Shown here: in pieces, positions 36,909 through 47,173 of the stretch | Layout of the letters: each line of letters starts with the position of its first letter | How positions within the stretch are numbered: the stretch's first letter is position 1 | Assembly (NCBI GenBank): GCA_947178145.1 | Contig: CAMWXE010000002.1 | Coordinates: 57,242-121,241, forward strand | Origin: an uncultured Lachnospiraceae bacterium | GTDB lineage: Bacteria > Bacillota > Clostridia > Lachnospirales > Lachnospiraceae | Direction of reading: 5' to 3' | Length of the DNA stretch: 64,000 nt | Made by a program: the position numbers and the translations under genes | Notes under the pieces: generated by a model | What the model saw: the letters and a program-made list of their open reading frames with translations, nothing else | The model's database searches: none | Told to the model about the DNA's origin: nothing

Positions 36909-39773
36909 TTATCTTTTTGCTCTGTCCAGCATTCTTTTTATATAAATTCCTGTGTAGGAATGGGGGCACTTGGTAATATGCTCCGGCGTTCCCTCGGCAA
37001 TCACCGTGCCACCGTTATCCCCTCCTTCTGGTCCAATGTCAATGATATAGTCTGCTGTCTTGATCACATCAAGATTGTGCTCAATGACAATCACCGTGTT
37101 ACCGCCCTCCGCAAGACGCTGCAAAATCTCAACAAGTTTATGCACGTCCGCAAAATGAAGTCCTGTCGTGGGCTCATCCAGAATATAGATTGTCTTTCCT
37201 GTACTTCTGCGGCTAAGCTCCGTCGCAAGCTTAATGCGCTGCGCTTCCCCTCCTGACAATGTCGTTGACGGCTGTCCAAGTTTGATATAGGACAGCCCCA
37301 CATCATACAATGTCTCAATCTTTCTCTTAATAGAAGGAACTGGATCAAAAAATGTCATTGCCTCCTCAACAGTCATATCCAGCACATCGTAGATACTCTT
37401 TCCTTTATATTTTACATCGAGCGTCTCTCGGTTGTAGCGTTTTCCCTGACAAACCTCACAAGGCACATATACATCTGGTAAAAAATGCATCTCAATCTTG
37501 ATAATGCCGTCACCGCCGCATGCCTCGCATCGTCCCCCTTTCACATTAAAGCTAAAACGCCCCTTGCTGTATCCCTTCGCCTTCGCATCAACAGTCGATG
37601 CAAACAAGTCCCTGATCTGGTCAAACACACCTGTGTAAGTTGCCGGGTTTGACCGTGGTGTCCTGCCGATCGGCGACTGGTCAATGGCAATCACTTTGTC
37701 AAGCTGCTCCACCCCTTCTATTTTCTTGAATTTGCCCGGTATCGTGCGTGCTCTGTTTAATTTTTTCGCCAAATATTTATATAGAATCTCATTTACCAGA
37801 GAGGACTTTCCAGAACCTGACACACCTGTCACACAGGTAAACACGCCGAGCGGAAACTTCACATTTATATTTTTGAGGTTATTCTCTGCTGCCCCTTTTA
37901 CCGTGAGCCAGCCTGTTGGCTTCCTCCTGCTCTCTGGCACCGGAATCTGTATTTTTCCGCTCAGATACTGTCCTGTGATGGACTCTGGTACCTGCATGAT
38001 CTCCTGCGCTGTTCCCTGTGCGATTACTTGCCCTCCGTGCTCCCCGGCACCAGGGCCAATATCAATCACATGATCGGCTGCCAGCATAGTATCCTCGTCA
38101 TGCTCCACAACAAGAAGTGTATTACCAAGCCCCTGCAGATTGCGCAGAGCTGCCAGCAGCTTGTCATTGTCCCTCTGATGCAGTCCGATACTCGGCTCAT
38201 CCAAAATGTAGCATACGCCGACAAGGCCAGAGCCAATCTGTGTTGCCAGTCTGATGCGCTGTGCCTCGCCGCCCGACAGAGAAGCCGTTCCCCTCGACAA
38301 GCACAGGTATTCCAGACCAACACTTGCAAGAAATCCTACGCGCGCGCGAATCTCCTTCAAAATACGCTTGCCGATCAACTGCTGTTGTTTTGTCAGCTCC
38401 ATCGTGTCCAGAAAACGATAAAGATTTGTGATTGACATAGAGGTAATCTCATAAATATTTTTATCACAGACCGTCACAGCCAGCGAAGTTTTCTTAAGAC
38501 GCCTTCCACCACACTCCTTGCAGGGCGTGATGCGCATAAATGTCTCATACTCCTGTTTGATCATTTCTGATGCAGTTTCCCTGTACTTTCGCTCAACGTT
38601 TCTGATCAGTCCCTCAAATGCTACCGGATAAACGCCCTCTCCGCGCTGTCCCTTGTAATGTACAGTGACTTCTTTCCCTTTCGTTCCATTGATGAGCACC
38701 TCCTTCGCAACGTCCGGCAAATCCTCAAATGGTGTGTCTAGAGAGAGCTTGTACTCCTTACACAAAGCCTGTAAAATTGCATTGGTAAAGCTTCCTTTGT
38801 CCGCACATGACTGCCATCCCATGACAGTGATCGCACCCTGATTAATGCTGAGACTTCTGTCCGGTATGATCAGATCGATATCGAACTCCATCTTATAGCC
38901 AAGTCCAAAGCACTCCGGGCAGGCACCAAATGGATTGTTAAAGGAAAAACTTCGCGGCTCCACCTCATCAATGCTGATATTACAGTCAGGACACGCAAAG
39001 CTGTCTGAGAAATTCATCATCTCACCGTCAATCACATCGACCATCAGCAGTCCGTCGGAGAGTGCCATGACATTCTCGATGGAATCTGTCAGTCTCCGCT
39101 CGATTCCCTCTTTTACGGCAATTCTATCCACAATGATTTCAATATTGTGCTTGATGTTCTTCTCGAGTTTGATCTCCTCGGACAGGTCATACAGATTCCC
39201 ATCAATACGGACACGCACATATCCACTTTTTTTGGCACGGTCAAGCACTTTTGCGTGTTCCCCCTTCCTGCCGCGGACCACCGGCGCAAGAAGCTGAAGT
39301 TTTGTGCCTTGTGGCAGCTCCATGATCTGGTCTACCATCTGGTCAACTGTCTGGCGCCTGATTTCTCTGCCGCAGTTTGGACAGTGCGGTATCCCGATAC
39401 GCGCATATAACAGCCTGAAATAGTCGTAGATTTCTGTAACGGTGCCGACTGTCGAGCGCGGGTTCCGGTTGGTAGACTTCTGGTCGATCGAGATGGCCGG
39501 CGATAAGCCCTCTATGCGCTCCACATTCGGCTTTTCCATCTGTCCCAAAAATTGTCTGGCATAGGAAGACAATGACTCCATATACCGTCTCTGCCCCTCC
39601 GCGTAAATCGTGTCAAATGCCAGGGAGGACTTTCCAGAACCAGACAAACCTGTCAACACGACAAATTTATTTCTGGGAATATCCAGATCAATATTTTTCA
39701 GATTGTGTTCATTTGCCCCACGAATCTTGATCACTTCTCCCTTTGGAAGCATTTTCAGCTGTTCTCTGTCCAT
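36909..39773 (-). CDS. uvrA: Excinuclease ABC subunit A
   Basis: A 954-residue UvrA: two ABC ATPase modules with Walker [12 protein letters not shown] near 40 and [11 protein letters not shown] near 640, signatures SLSGGEAQR and TLSGGEAQR, and two zinc modules ([16 protein letters not shown] with CEVCQGK). It finds bulky DNA lesions and loads UvrB. The ATG at 39773 is taken; a 26-residue longer frame from 39851 is not supported. Follows uvrB by 87 bp. Confidence 0.96.
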   Translation of the reverse strand: MDREQLKMLPKGEVIKIRGANEHNLKNIDLDIPRNKFVVLTGLSGSGKSSLAFDTIYAEGQRRYMESLSSYARQFLGQMEKPNVERIEGLSPAISIDQKSTNRNPRSTVGTVTEIYDYFRLLYARIGIPHCPNCGREIRRQTVDQMVDQIMELPQGTKLQLLAPVVRGRKGEHAKVLDRAKKSGYVRVRIDGNLYDLSEEIKLEKNIKHNIEIIVDRIAVKEGIERRLTDSIENVMALSDGLLMVDVIDGEMMNFSDSFACPDCNISIDEVEPRSFSFNNPFGACPECFGLGYKMEFDIDLIIPDRSLSINQGAITVMGWQSCADKGSFTNAILQALCKEYKLSLDTPFEDLPDVAKEVLINGTKGKEVTVHYKGQRGEGVYPVAFEGLIRNVERKYRETASEMIKQEYETFMRITPCKECGGRRLKKTSLAVTVCDKNIYEITSMSITNLYRFLDTMELTKQQQLIGKRILKEIRARVGFLASVGLEYLCLSRGTASLSGGEAQRIRLATQIGSGLVGVCYILDEPSIGLHQRDNDKLLAALRNLQGLGNTLLVVEHDEDTMLAADHVIDIGPGAGEHGGQVIAQGTAQEIMQVPESITGQYLSGKIQIPVPESRRKPTGWLTVKGAAENNLKNINVKFPLGVFTCVTGVSGSGKSSLVNEILYKYLAKKLNRARTIPGKFKKIEGVEQLDKVIAIDQSPIGRTPRSNPATYTGVFDQIRDLFASTVDAKAKGYSKGRFSFNVKGGRCEACGGDGIIKIEMHFLPDVYVPCEVCQGKRYNRETLDVKYKGKSIYDVLDMTVEEAMTFFDPVPSIKRKIETLYDVGLSYIKLGQPSTTLSGGEAQRIKLATELSRRSTGKTIYILDEPTTGLHFADVHKLVEILQRLAEGGNTVIVIEHNLDVIKTADYIIDIGPEGGDNGGTVIAEGTPEHITKCPHSYTGIYIKRMLDRAKR

Positions 39774-39860
39774 TTTTGTACCATACCTTTCTAAATGTAT
39801 TATCAGGCCGCATGAACCCTTCCTTCTGTCCACATGCCAGCCATTTTGCATCTACGGGCA

Positions 39861-41852
39861 TCAAAGCCCGCCTGTCAACTCCTGCAGCTGCTTTTTCAAT
39901 TCCATCATCTTGTCACGCAGCTCCATTGCCGCCTCAAAATTAAGATCCGCTGCTGCCTTGCGCATATTTTTCTCGACTGTGTCAATGAGTTTCTTCAATT
40001 CCTTCTCATCCATAGACTCCGGATCTTTCGCAAACTTCTGTTCCTCTTTTGCCACTGCCTTGGAAATACTGATCAAATCCCGCACCGCCTTCTTGATTGT
40101 CTGCGGAGTGATGCCATGTTCTTCATTATATTTCTGCTGAATCGCACGTCTTCTGGCAGTCTCGTCCAACGTCATCTGCATGGAATCCGTGATCGTATCG
40201 GCATACATAACGACATGCCCTTCCGCATTTCTCGCGGCTCGTCCAACGGTCTGTATCAGGGACGTCGCTGAGCGCAAAAATCCCTCCTTGTCTGCATCGA
40301 GAATCGCCACAAGTGATATCTCGGGAATGTCAAGTCCCTCGCGCAGCAGATTGATTCCGACAAGCACATCGAACACATCCAGACGCATATCGCGAATGAT
40401 CTCAGCACGCTCCAATGTGTCAATATCCGAATGCAGATACTTTACACGAACACCCACCTCTGACATATATTTGGTCAAATCCTCCGCCATGCGCTTTGTC
40501 AGTGTTGTCACCAGCACTTTGTGGTGCTTTTCTGTCTCTGTATTAATTCTTGCAATCAAATCGTCAATCTGCCCCTCCACAGGATGGATCTCAATCTCCG
40601 GGTCAAGAAGCCCTGTCGGTCGAATGATCTGCTCCGCGCGCAGCAGCTCGTGCTGCTTTTCATACTCATTTGGCGTCGCAGACACGAAAAGCATCTGGTC
40701 GATCTTCTCCTCAAATTCGTCGAAACGCAGCGGTCTGTTGTCCAATGCTGAAGGAAGGCGAAAACCATACTCCACAAGTGTATTTTTCCGGGAACGGTCG
40801 CCAGCATACATTCCACGGATCTGTGGAATCGTCATGTGCGACTCGTCAATAATAATAAGAAAGTCTTCTGTAAAGAAATCCATCAGACAATACGGCGGCT
40901 CTCCCTCTTTTGTCCCGTTTAAATGCCTTGAATAATTCTCTATTCCAGAACAAAATCCAGTCTCACGAAGCATCTCAATATCAAAGTTTGTCCGCTCCGA
41001 TATGCGCTGTGCCTCCAGAAGCTTGTCCTCACTCTTAAAATAGCGCACGCGCTCCTTCATCTCTGTCTCGATGGCATCGCACGCCTTGGCTATCCGTTCC
41101 GGCGCAACAACATAGTGCGATGCTGGAAAAATCGTGGTGTGTTCCAATGTGGCATTGACTTTGTTAGTGACTGGATCTACCTCCGAAATGCGGTCAACCT
41201 CATCGCCGAAGAACTCTATCCGAATCCAATATTCACCGCCCTGTGCCGGATGAATGTCCACCACATCGCCATGCACCCGAAAACGTCCTCTGTCAAGCTC
41301 CATATCATTTCTGTCATACTGCATCTCAATCAGGGCACGAATGACTTCATCTCTATCCTTTATCATGCCTGGCCGCAGGGAAAGCATCATTCCCTGATAC
41401 TCATCAGGACTTCCCAGGCCATAGATGCAGGAAACACTTGCCACGACCACCACATCCCTGCGCTCTGTCAAAGACGCTGTTGCAGACAATCTCAGTTTAT
41501 CAATCTCATCATTTACGGCAGAATCCTTTGCAATATAAGTATCCGATGATGGAATATACGCCTCTGGCTGGTAATAGTCATAGTAGGACACAAAGTATTC
41601 TACCGCATTTTCCGGGAAAAATTCCTTGAACTCGCCGTAGAGCTGTGCAGCGAGGGTCTTATTGTGCGCTATCACCAAAGTGGGCTTCTGCAGCGCCCGT
41701 ATAATATTTGCCATCGTGAAGGTCTTGCCGGAGCCCGTGACACCCAGCAAAGTCTGAAACTGGTTGCCTTCTTTAAAGCCCTTCACAAGCTCCGTGATCG
41801 CCTCCGGCTGGTCGCCCGTGGGCTGGTATTCACTGTGCAGTTTGAACAACAT
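39861..41852 (-). CDS. uvrB: Excinuclease ABC subunit B
   Basis: A 663-residue UvrB: Walker [11 protein letters not shown] near residue 32, beta-hairpin [12 protein letters not shown] near 85, DEAD-like IIDESHMT and the C-terminal UVR domain ([18 protein letters not shown]). It unwinds damaged DNA and recruits UvrC. GGAGGTGAT lies about 13 bases before the ATG at 41852. A promoter and a LexA-like box lie upstream, fitting SOS control. Confidence 0.96.
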   Translation of the reverse strand: MLFKLHSEYQPTGDQPEAITELVKGFKEGNQFQTLLGVTGSGKTFTMANIIRALQKPTLVIAHNKTLAAQLYGEFKEFFPENAVEYFVSYYDYYQPEAYIPSSDTYIAKDSAVNDEIDKLRLSATASLTERRDVVVVASVSCIYGLGSPDEYQGMMLSLRPGMIKDRDEVIRALIEMQYDRNDMELDRGRFRVHGDVVDIHPAQGGEYWIRIEFFGDEVDRISEVDPVTNKVNATLEHTTIFPASHYVVAPERIAKACDAIETEMKERVRYFKSEDKLLEAQRISERTNFDIEMLRETGFCSGIENYSRHLNGTKEGEPPYCLMDFFTEDFLIIIDESHMTIPQIRGMYAGDRSRKNTLVEYGFRLPSALDNRPLRFDEFEEKIDQMLFVSATPNEYEKQHELLRAEQIIRPTGLLDPEIEIHPVEGQIDDLIARINTETEKHHKVLVTTLTKRMAEDLTKYMSEVGVRVKYLHSDIDTLERAEIIRDMRLDVFDVLVGINLLREGLDIPEISLVAILDADKEGFLRSATSLIQTVGRAARNAEGHVVMYADTITDSMQMTLDETARRRAIQQKYNEEHGITPQTIKKAVRDLISISKAVAKEEQKFAKDPESMDEKELKKLIDTVEKNMRKAAADLNFEAAMELRDKMMELKKQLQELTGGL

Positions 41853-42044
41853 AGGACAAAAATCACCTCCGTAAATCCACTGCGAACGTCCCATTCGCAG
41901 CGCAAAAAATACGACTATAAATCGAATGTTCCATCCGATTGGCCAGAAATTTGTCGAGCCGCATATTCTGTTTTCCGAAAAATGGTGTTTCGACGAATTT
42001 TGTGCACCAATTTCATTTTTGCGGAATCAATAATAGTAGTAAAA

Positions 42045-42057
42045 CGAACATGGATTC
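42045..42057 (-). promoter_or_regulatory. Possible LexA (SOS) box for uvrBA
   Basis: Minus strand GAATCCATGTTCG fits the Gram-positive SOS dyad GAAC-N4-GTTC with one mismatch in the left arm. It lies about 22 bases downstream of the promoter's -10, where bound LexA would block transcription. Confidence 0.45.
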
Positions 42058-42079
42058 AATAACTCAAAAAGTACTTTTG

Positions 42080-42108
42080 ATTATAGCACACAGCCTTAGA
42101 TTTGTACA
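42080..42108 (-). promoter_or_regulatory. Extended -10 promoter of uvrBA
   Basis: Minus strand TGTACA (42103-42108), 17 bases, then TGCTATAAT, a perfect -10 (42080-42085) with the TGn extension. It compensates for the weak -35. Confidence 0.6.
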
Positions 42109-42246
42109 GAGAAAAGAAGATATTTTCGGAACTTTTGTTTGCTATTTGTTTTTAAGTTCTGTATTAGATCATTTACATATTAACACACTCCTTCTACACC
42201 AAAAAGAAAGTATCTCTTATTTCAACAGAAACTAAATTTGTAACTA

Positions 42247-42650
42247 CTACTCTCTGAATGGTTCTTTATCTGTTATCCCATTTTTTGATAGATATTGCTC
42301 TAATTCTATGCCTGCATCCAATACATTGTCCTTCAAATTTTGTTTGCCTTTTTTCTTTGACATGACATCAGCCATGTACGATATCAGTTCTGGGATCTCT
42401 TCGGGAACAATGTTACGTTTATCACCATATATATCCACTGTGACCAGCTCCTTCGCATGTCCCATCAGCTTTGATACCGCTTTGGGACTAAAATCACTTT
42501 TTAACAATAGTGTACAGTATGTACTTCTCAAATCATGCCATCTTATATCTGGCAATCCTGCACTTTTTAACAGGTTTTATAATGCTTCCAGTGAAAATCC
42601 TTACTGCGCGGTCTTCCAGAACTGGAACAGCAGATATAGTCTAATTTCTA
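42247..42650 (-). pseudogene. Tyrosine recombinase (integrase) remnant
   Basis: The 3' part reads RWHDLRSTYCTLLL, then LMGHAKELVTVDIYGD: the HxxR box, the GH box and the catalytic tyrosine of phage-type integrases. Upstream, in another frame, YICCSSSGRPRSKDFHWKHYK continues the same fold, so a one-base shift near 42566-42578 splits the gene. A stop follows just upstream of that, and the first catalytic Arg and N-terminal domains are missing. It marks a lost mobile element. Confidence 0.8.
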
Positions 42651-42808
42651 CCTATACGTTTTTTCACTTCTATTATCACATAGATAAAACATATACTCTT
42701 ACATTCATGATATTCGTTTACAATTCTTATTTTCTGTCCCCCAAAACTGAAATTGGGAGCATCTTGGCTTTCCAAAATACTCCTCACTAAAGACATCATA
42801 GTCTCACT

Positions 42809-42982
42809 TTATCTCCTGCCGCTACAAAGAGCAAACGGTCTGCCATCACTGCTCTCAATTCTCAGATTTCGAATACTACTTTCCATATCCGACACATCCA
42901 CATTCAATACATGATTGACTGTATCGATCTGATAGATCAGTCCGTCAAACATAATGTAATATTCATGTTCCCCAAACTCTTA
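42809..42982 (-). pseudogene. Unassigned C-terminal gene fragment
   Basis: A 57-codon open frame runs from just after a TAA at ~42983 to a TAA at 42809: EFGEHEYYIMFDGLIYQID and onward to FALCSGRR. It has no plausible start and a protein-like composition, so it looks like the tail of a dead gene. No family recognised. The bases from 42650 to 42808 hold nothing else. Confidence 0.4.
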
Positions 42983-43020
42983 TGAATTGGAAACTGTCCT
43001 TTTACGCTTGTATTCTTCAA

Positions 43021-43855
43021 TCACTGCCACCATTTCCTTGCTCTTCTGAATACTTTTCTGCAATCCGTTTGCGTTATAAACACCATATAGGAATCTCTAA
43101 GTTCCGAAAATTCCTGTCCTTCTTTCAACATCCGGGAATCCATCATACTGCTGTTAAATCTGGCTCGCCGTATATGTGCGCCCTCTGGTTTCCTCTGCAC
43201 TTCAATATTATAATACTTTCCTGGCCCCCCACCTGTTATAACAAGAGAATATATTGGCTCTCCACATTCCTCTCGTTCTTCACACGACCGTTTTAGCACA
43301 GCTTCAGCAAATCTTACACCCTTGTCCAGTGTAAAGTGAGGAAACTCTGATTCATCAACTATTTTTCCGCCTATATCCAACTTTTCTTTATTACGAATGA
43401 TATTTCGAGATATGTCTCTTTGCCCATCCCACACAACACATATTGTCGGAACACCTAATTCTGGATTCATGTTTTTATGAGTAACAACACCATCTACAAC
43501 TTGATATAAACATTGTAACCCATTCTCATACCCAGCAACATGACAACGTATTGTCTCACCTTGTACTCTTTCATTACACTCTTCTTTAATTTTTTCAGCA
43601 ATTTCTTTTATTGTTGCCGCCTTGTTAAGCCTATTAAAAAGCCCGTTTAGATAGTCCGGTACATCCTCATCTCCTACTGTGCATTTCCACACCACAATAT
43701 ACCTATATCTCTATTCCCAAACTGAAAAATTTCTTAATCCCATCTATATGCGATACCTCTTGTCTGCTATCTGGATATGTTTTGGTTAAAGTAGTTCGAC
43801 TATCTGCAGCCATAACATTACCATCATACAAGCAAAATGTAACAATAACTGACAT
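43021..43855 (-). pseudogene. Proteasome-like Ntn hydrolase, frameshifted
   Basis: The N-terminal part reads MSVIVTFCLYDGNVMAADSR. With Ser as residue 1 after Met removal, the Asp of AADSR falls at 17, as in proteasome/HslV-type Ntn hydrolases. The frame then breaks twice within about 43690-43740: FFSLG, then GNRDIGILWCGNA in a second frame, then VGDEDVPDYLNGLF in a third, running to 43021. A -10 (TATAAT) lies close upstream. It was a ~275-residue protein and is now probably inactive. Could be a sequencing error only if both shifts are false. Confidence 0.7.
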
Positions 43856-43877
43856 TCTATCTCCCCTTCTACCTTTT

Positions 43878-43905
43878 ATTATAGCAGAAAACAAAGTGCT
43901 TTTCA
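43878..43905 (-). promoter_or_regulatory. Promoter of the Ntn-hydrolase remnant
   Basis: Minus strand TGAAAA (43900-43905), 16 bases, TGCTATAAT with -10 at 43878-43883. The leader is about 16 bases with GGGGAG before the ATG at 43855. Confidence 0.5.
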
Positions 43906-44096
43906 TCACCGTTTTCTACTACGAGATTTATTTCCTTGGACACTACATTACTTTTACTACTGCCTTTTCGACGAATCCCGTTCACCGTTGTATTAAATTT
44001 ATGCTGTCCATATAGTTCTAAATCATTCATATGCTATATATAGTGTATCTTCGCATTCTTTATACTATATATTGCGTCGCAAAATCTATCAATATA
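43906..44096. other. Gene-free flank of the MITE-like element
   Basis: AT-rich, no open frame. It contains a 9-bp inverted repeat, ATATATAGT (44036-44044) and ACTATATAT (44064-44072), about 25 bases before the element. Between the element (44284) and the RNase H gene (44323) only 38 bp remain. Confidence 0.5.
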
Positions 44097-44284
44097 CTAG
44101 AGCGTGTTTGAAAAATGCTTTCTGCCAGATGTGCGTCACAGTTTGTGGGAGATTTGTGCCAAATGAAGGAGGCATAGCGGGCTATGTTGACTGAATTTGG
44201 CGCAAATCTCTCGCAAAGTGGTGAATACGACGCGTACGCGTCGTTATGCAGGTGGTAGGAATGATTTTTTCAAACACGCTCTAG
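44097..44284. repeat. MITE-like palindromic element, copy 1 (188 bp)
   Basis: Bounded by perfect 19-bp terminal inverted repeats, CTAGAGCGTGTTTGAAAAA on the left and its complement on the right. Inside, GAGATTTGTGCCAAAT (about 44150-44165) pairs with its near-complement at about 44195-44210, a small CATAGC/GCTATG hairpin lies at the tip, and a perfect 18-bp palindrome ACGACGCGTACGCGTCGT is at 44227-44244. No coding capacity. A second copy begins at 63947 and is identical over all 54 visible bases, so the element has moved recently or is maintained. Terminal CTAG may include a TA target duplication. Confidence 0.85.
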
Positions 44285-44322
44285 TACAACATTGCCATTC
44301 CTTTGACGATTGCGTATTTTCA

Positions 44323-45828
44323 TTAAAAAAGCGTATAATACTGATCAATCACTTTCAAACCATCCATGATTATCTCGATTGCTTCTGAACAGTTTGTAAT
44401 CACGGCCGTATTCCTGTCGCTTGCAGACCAGTGAGAGTACGGATGACGGACATGATTGTATTGCGTATATAATCTGTTTAAGTAATCTGACTGTTTTTCA
44501 TTTAGTTTTCTCACTTCTCTGCTGTTACATTCGTACATACCATCACTATTTTGAGAAAAATATGCAAAGTTGTTTGTTCCTTTATCGGTTTCTGTACCCA
44601 ACCCCATAATATCTCCTAATATTCTGTGAAGATAAAATTCATACACCCTGAAAACAGGTGTCACCAGGCATGTATAATCGGGCATATATCCTGTCCACAT
44701 CGTATTATATACAGATGATAATAAGTTGGCATAATGTTTTTCGCTTTCTTGTCTATAATGTGGCAACAGCTGCTCAAACCTATTTTCTACGTCTGGTTTT
44801 GTTATTGTCAAGGCATGGTAACTGTTTAATGTCTCAATCACACTTTGACCTGTTGGCAATAATTCTATCGCAGTGGCGATTATTTTTTGAAAAAGCACCG
44901 TCTGCTTTCCCTGCACATAAGATTTAGAATTTGAATAGCAATTAATCACTACCTTGTTTTTGGCCTGAAGAATTGTTATCTTATTTCTTGAACCCATATT
45001 TTCCGTGCGCAAGTCAATTTCTGCGATATCGTTTTCAGCCAGACCCTTATTTTCTTCATTGACAGAGTCCACTATCGACTTCCAGTCCTCCAAACCGTAA
45101 CCAACAAAATACACAGAACCGTCCTCATAAGTTTTATACCCTTTGGCCAATAATGCATTTTTGGCCAGGGCATCAACTTCTTCATTCAGTTCAATTCCCG
45201 AGTGTGCCAGAACCTTTATAAATTCTATATCTATTTTCTGCATCTTCTCCTGAATAAAGGCAACATAATTTTTTGTTAACTCTTTCTTTGCCTTCCACGC
45301 ACCTGTCGCCCACTTTTCGATGCCTTCATAATCGTAATAAACTGTCAATTTCTTCATTTTGTATGTAATCGACCAGTTGACCGCCTCTTTTACACCTTCA
45401 AGCTCTGCTGCAACATTTCTTAAAGCAATAAAATCTTCCCCTAAATTTTTTGTAAATGCTTTGTAAAGCATGTTCCTGTTTCCGCCAGAGCAAATGATAA
45501 TTGCTCCAAATGCTGATTTTTCTTCCTCCACATTATAACTGCCATCAACAAAAGCAATCACTTCATCTTCCTTCAGCGAAGCGATTCTGTCATTTACCAT
45601 TAAATTAAAATCTTCTGTTGAAATTGCACCCTCTGTCAAAATTCCATTATCCGGATTCCTTTTTTTATTGCCGCTATCCGACATAAAGCTTTCCGCTTCC
45701 TCTAATGTAGCAAAGGACTTATAAATTGCACCAGAAAATCCTTTTATCTGCTCTTCACATTCGCGCCATGTACTATATATTCCAGGCACCCTTCCATTTT
45801 TGACCGCATAAAACTTTGTTTTCGCCAT
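44323..45828 (-). CDS. Fusion: viroplasmin domain, RNase HI, RnlA-like HEPN toxin
   Basis: A 501-residue intact protein. Residues 3-48 are a viroplasmin/RNase H N-terminal domain (FYAVKNGRVPGIYSTW). Residues ~88-228 are RNase HI with the complete active site D95, E142, D166, D219 and H209. From ~265 to the end it resembles RnlA (RNase LS): a TBP-like part, then a HEPN domain with R394-x2-E397 and R461-x4-H466, the same spacing as the RnlA catalytic R..E and R-x4-H. GGGAG precedes the ATG at 45828. No RnlB-like antitoxin gene is adjacent. It lies among integrase debris beside a MITE-like repeat. Likely an RNA-targeting phage-defence or stress toxin; the RnlA part is by motif only. Confidence 0.72.
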   Translation of the reverse strand: MAKTKFYAVKNGRVPGIYSTWRECEEQIKGFSGAIYKSFATLEEAESFMSDSGNKKRNPDNGILTEGAISTEDFNLMVNDRIASLKEDEVIAFVDGSYNVEEEKSAFGAIIICSGGNRNMLYKAFTKNLGEDFIALRNVAAELEGVKEAVNWSITYKMKKLTVYYDYEGIEKWATGAWKAKKELTKNYVAFIQEKMQKIDIEFIKVLAHSGIELNEEVDALAKNALLAKGYKTYEDGSVYFVGYGLEDWKSIVDSVNEENKGLAENDIAEIDLRTENMGSRNKITILQAKNKVVINCYSNSKSYVQGKQTVLFQKIIATAIELLPTGQSVIETLNSYHALTITKPDVENRFEQLLPHYRQESEKHYANLLSSVYNTMWTGYMPDYTCLVTPVFRVYEFYLHRILGDIMGLGTETDKGTNNFAYFSQNSDGMYECNSREVRKLNEKQSDYLNRLYTQYNHVRHPYSHWSASDRNTAVITNCSEAIEIIMDGLKVIDQYYTLF

Positions 45829-45941
45829 AAAACAACTCCCTTCCATTTAAAAAGTGGGTTCATCGTCGTATCAACTACTGCTATACATGCAATATTTTTT
45901 ATTGCTTTTTCCTAATAGGAGGTTCACTTAAAAATCAGTCT

Positions 45942-47132
45942 TTACTTCAGCATCTGCGCCTGATTAACAATTGATGTATTATATAGAAATAATATATCTG
46001 CATCAGCAAAATCTACATAATCCCCAATCTGCGCAGAATCAATATAGCGCAAATCAATCAGGGTAATCTCCGCATATGCCCCCAACAGCAGAGGCGCAAG
46101 GCTGCTCGTGTAAGAATCCCTGAAAAGAATCAGTCTCTTGCCTGTGACGGCCTCTGGACTCCTGATGATCTGCAGCGATGACGCTCCACCCAAAAACACA
46201 TCATACCTGTCAAGACTCCTCTCATCCTCAAGCTTTTCCATCTGATAGATTGGCTTCAATACTGCTCCCGTCTCATCTGGCCAAACGATCTGTACCGTAT
46301 TTTTCCCAGTCTGCATATTATCCTCAAGACTCCACACATATGCCGCGTCAATCACCTCGTCCGTCAGATACACGATCGTGTCCGGCTCCATCGGAAGCGC
46401 AGCCTGCCCGTAATATACCCCATAAAATTCTTCGATCGCATGCTCCGTAAATCCAGCCTGATTTCCCTGCGAAAAGCTCAAAGAACCGCCTACTCCCATC
46501 GCATCCGCGATATGATGAGCCACATTCAAAATCCGCTCCTGCCGCCAATGCGTGTCTGTATGGTAGTAATCGTCAATCGCCAGATCAGAAATAATATCAA
46601 TATAGCCACAATCTATGGTTTTCGCAAGCTCCTGTGACAATAATCGAATCATTTGTCCATAATCGAGCGATGGATACCCGTTTTTTTCTGCCAGAAAATA
46701 ATTCTTGTCTGGTACGATCGCATACCAGACCTTCCGCTCTGGGAAATACTGCTGCCAAAGCCCTGTCATCTTAGCCGCAAGACGCTTCACGGATGCCTCA
46801 TTCAGCGGGTACTCCAGCTTTGCGGCATGTCCGTTCGCCACATAAATCTCATTGTTCTCCTTCTGCTGTAACACATCATAGGCAAAATACGCCTTGACGC
46901 GCCGAAGTCCATCGCGAAACGGAAAATGATCCAGCAGATACTTCTCTGTATCGTCCATAAAAGATTTATCCTCCAGGTTCTCCCATGTCAGCACAGGCGC
47001 CTCTGCCAACCGCCTGCGCTCCGATCTGGACACCATCTCATCGGAATTGACAGCCAATATTACAATCAAGCCTGACAAGCTGCAAAGAAAGCTGCAAATC
47101 GCAATACACATCCTCCACCTGTCACACTTCAT
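45942..47132 (-). CDS. DHHW/AlgX-like surface protein (first pair)
   Basis: A 396-residue protein: one N-terminal membrane span (about residues 8-30), then an extracellular SGNH-like domain. Candidate catalytic parts are the YYHTDTHWRQ motif (Asp/His) near 190 and the LFRDSYTSS serine near 345, as in AlgJ/AlgX-type O-acetyltransferases. It pairs with the MBOAT gene 41 bp upstream; MBOAT moves an acyl group across the membrane and the DHHW protein hands it to a polymer. GGAGGTGG sets the start at 47132. Last gene of its operon. Confidence 0.82.
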   Translation of the reverse strand: MKCDRWRMCIAICSFLCSLSGLIVILAVNSDEMVSRSERRRLAEAPVLTWENLEDKSFMDDTEKYLLDHFPFRDGLRRVKAYFAYDVLQQKENNEIYVANGHAAKLEYPLNEASVKRLAAKMTGLWQQYFPERKVWYAIVPDKNYFLAEKNGYPSLDYGQMIRLLSQELAKTIDCGYIDIISDLAIDDYYHTDTHWRQERILNVAHHIADAMGVGGSLSFSQGNQAGFTEHAIEEFYGVYYGQAALPMEPDTIVYLTDEVIDAAYVWSLEDNMQTGKNTVQIVWPDETGAVLKPIYQMEKLEDERSLDRYDVFLGGASSLQIIRSPEAVTGKRLILFRDSYTSSLAPLLLGAYAEITLIDLRYIDSAQIGDYVDFADADILFLYNTSIVNQAQMLK

Positions 47133-47173
47133 CAAATCCACCTCCCCTGCCGGCAAACATAACATTTTGTAAC

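Larger units (their letters stand above)
41853..42246. other. uvrB upstream region
   Basis: A 394-bp stretch without a gene. It holds the uvrB promoter (42080-42108), a LexA-like box (42045-42057) and an inverted repeat TGCGAA/TTCGCA with a 7-base gap at 41880-41898. Beyond 42110 it is AT-rich with nothing recognised; this is the boundary with the decayed island. Confidence 0.6.

Noticed and set aside
40180..40935. Plus-strand 251-codon frame
   Set aside because: Antisense to uvrB, Ser/Arg-rich shadow.
41880..41898. TGCGAA/TTCGCA inverted repeat as a LexA box
   Set aside because: Spacing of 7 bases and wrong core; it does not fit GAAC-N4-GTTC, unlike the site at 42045.
42982..43296. Plus-strand 104-codon frame in the island
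   Set aside because: Antisense to the Ntn-hydrolase remnant; no start signal.
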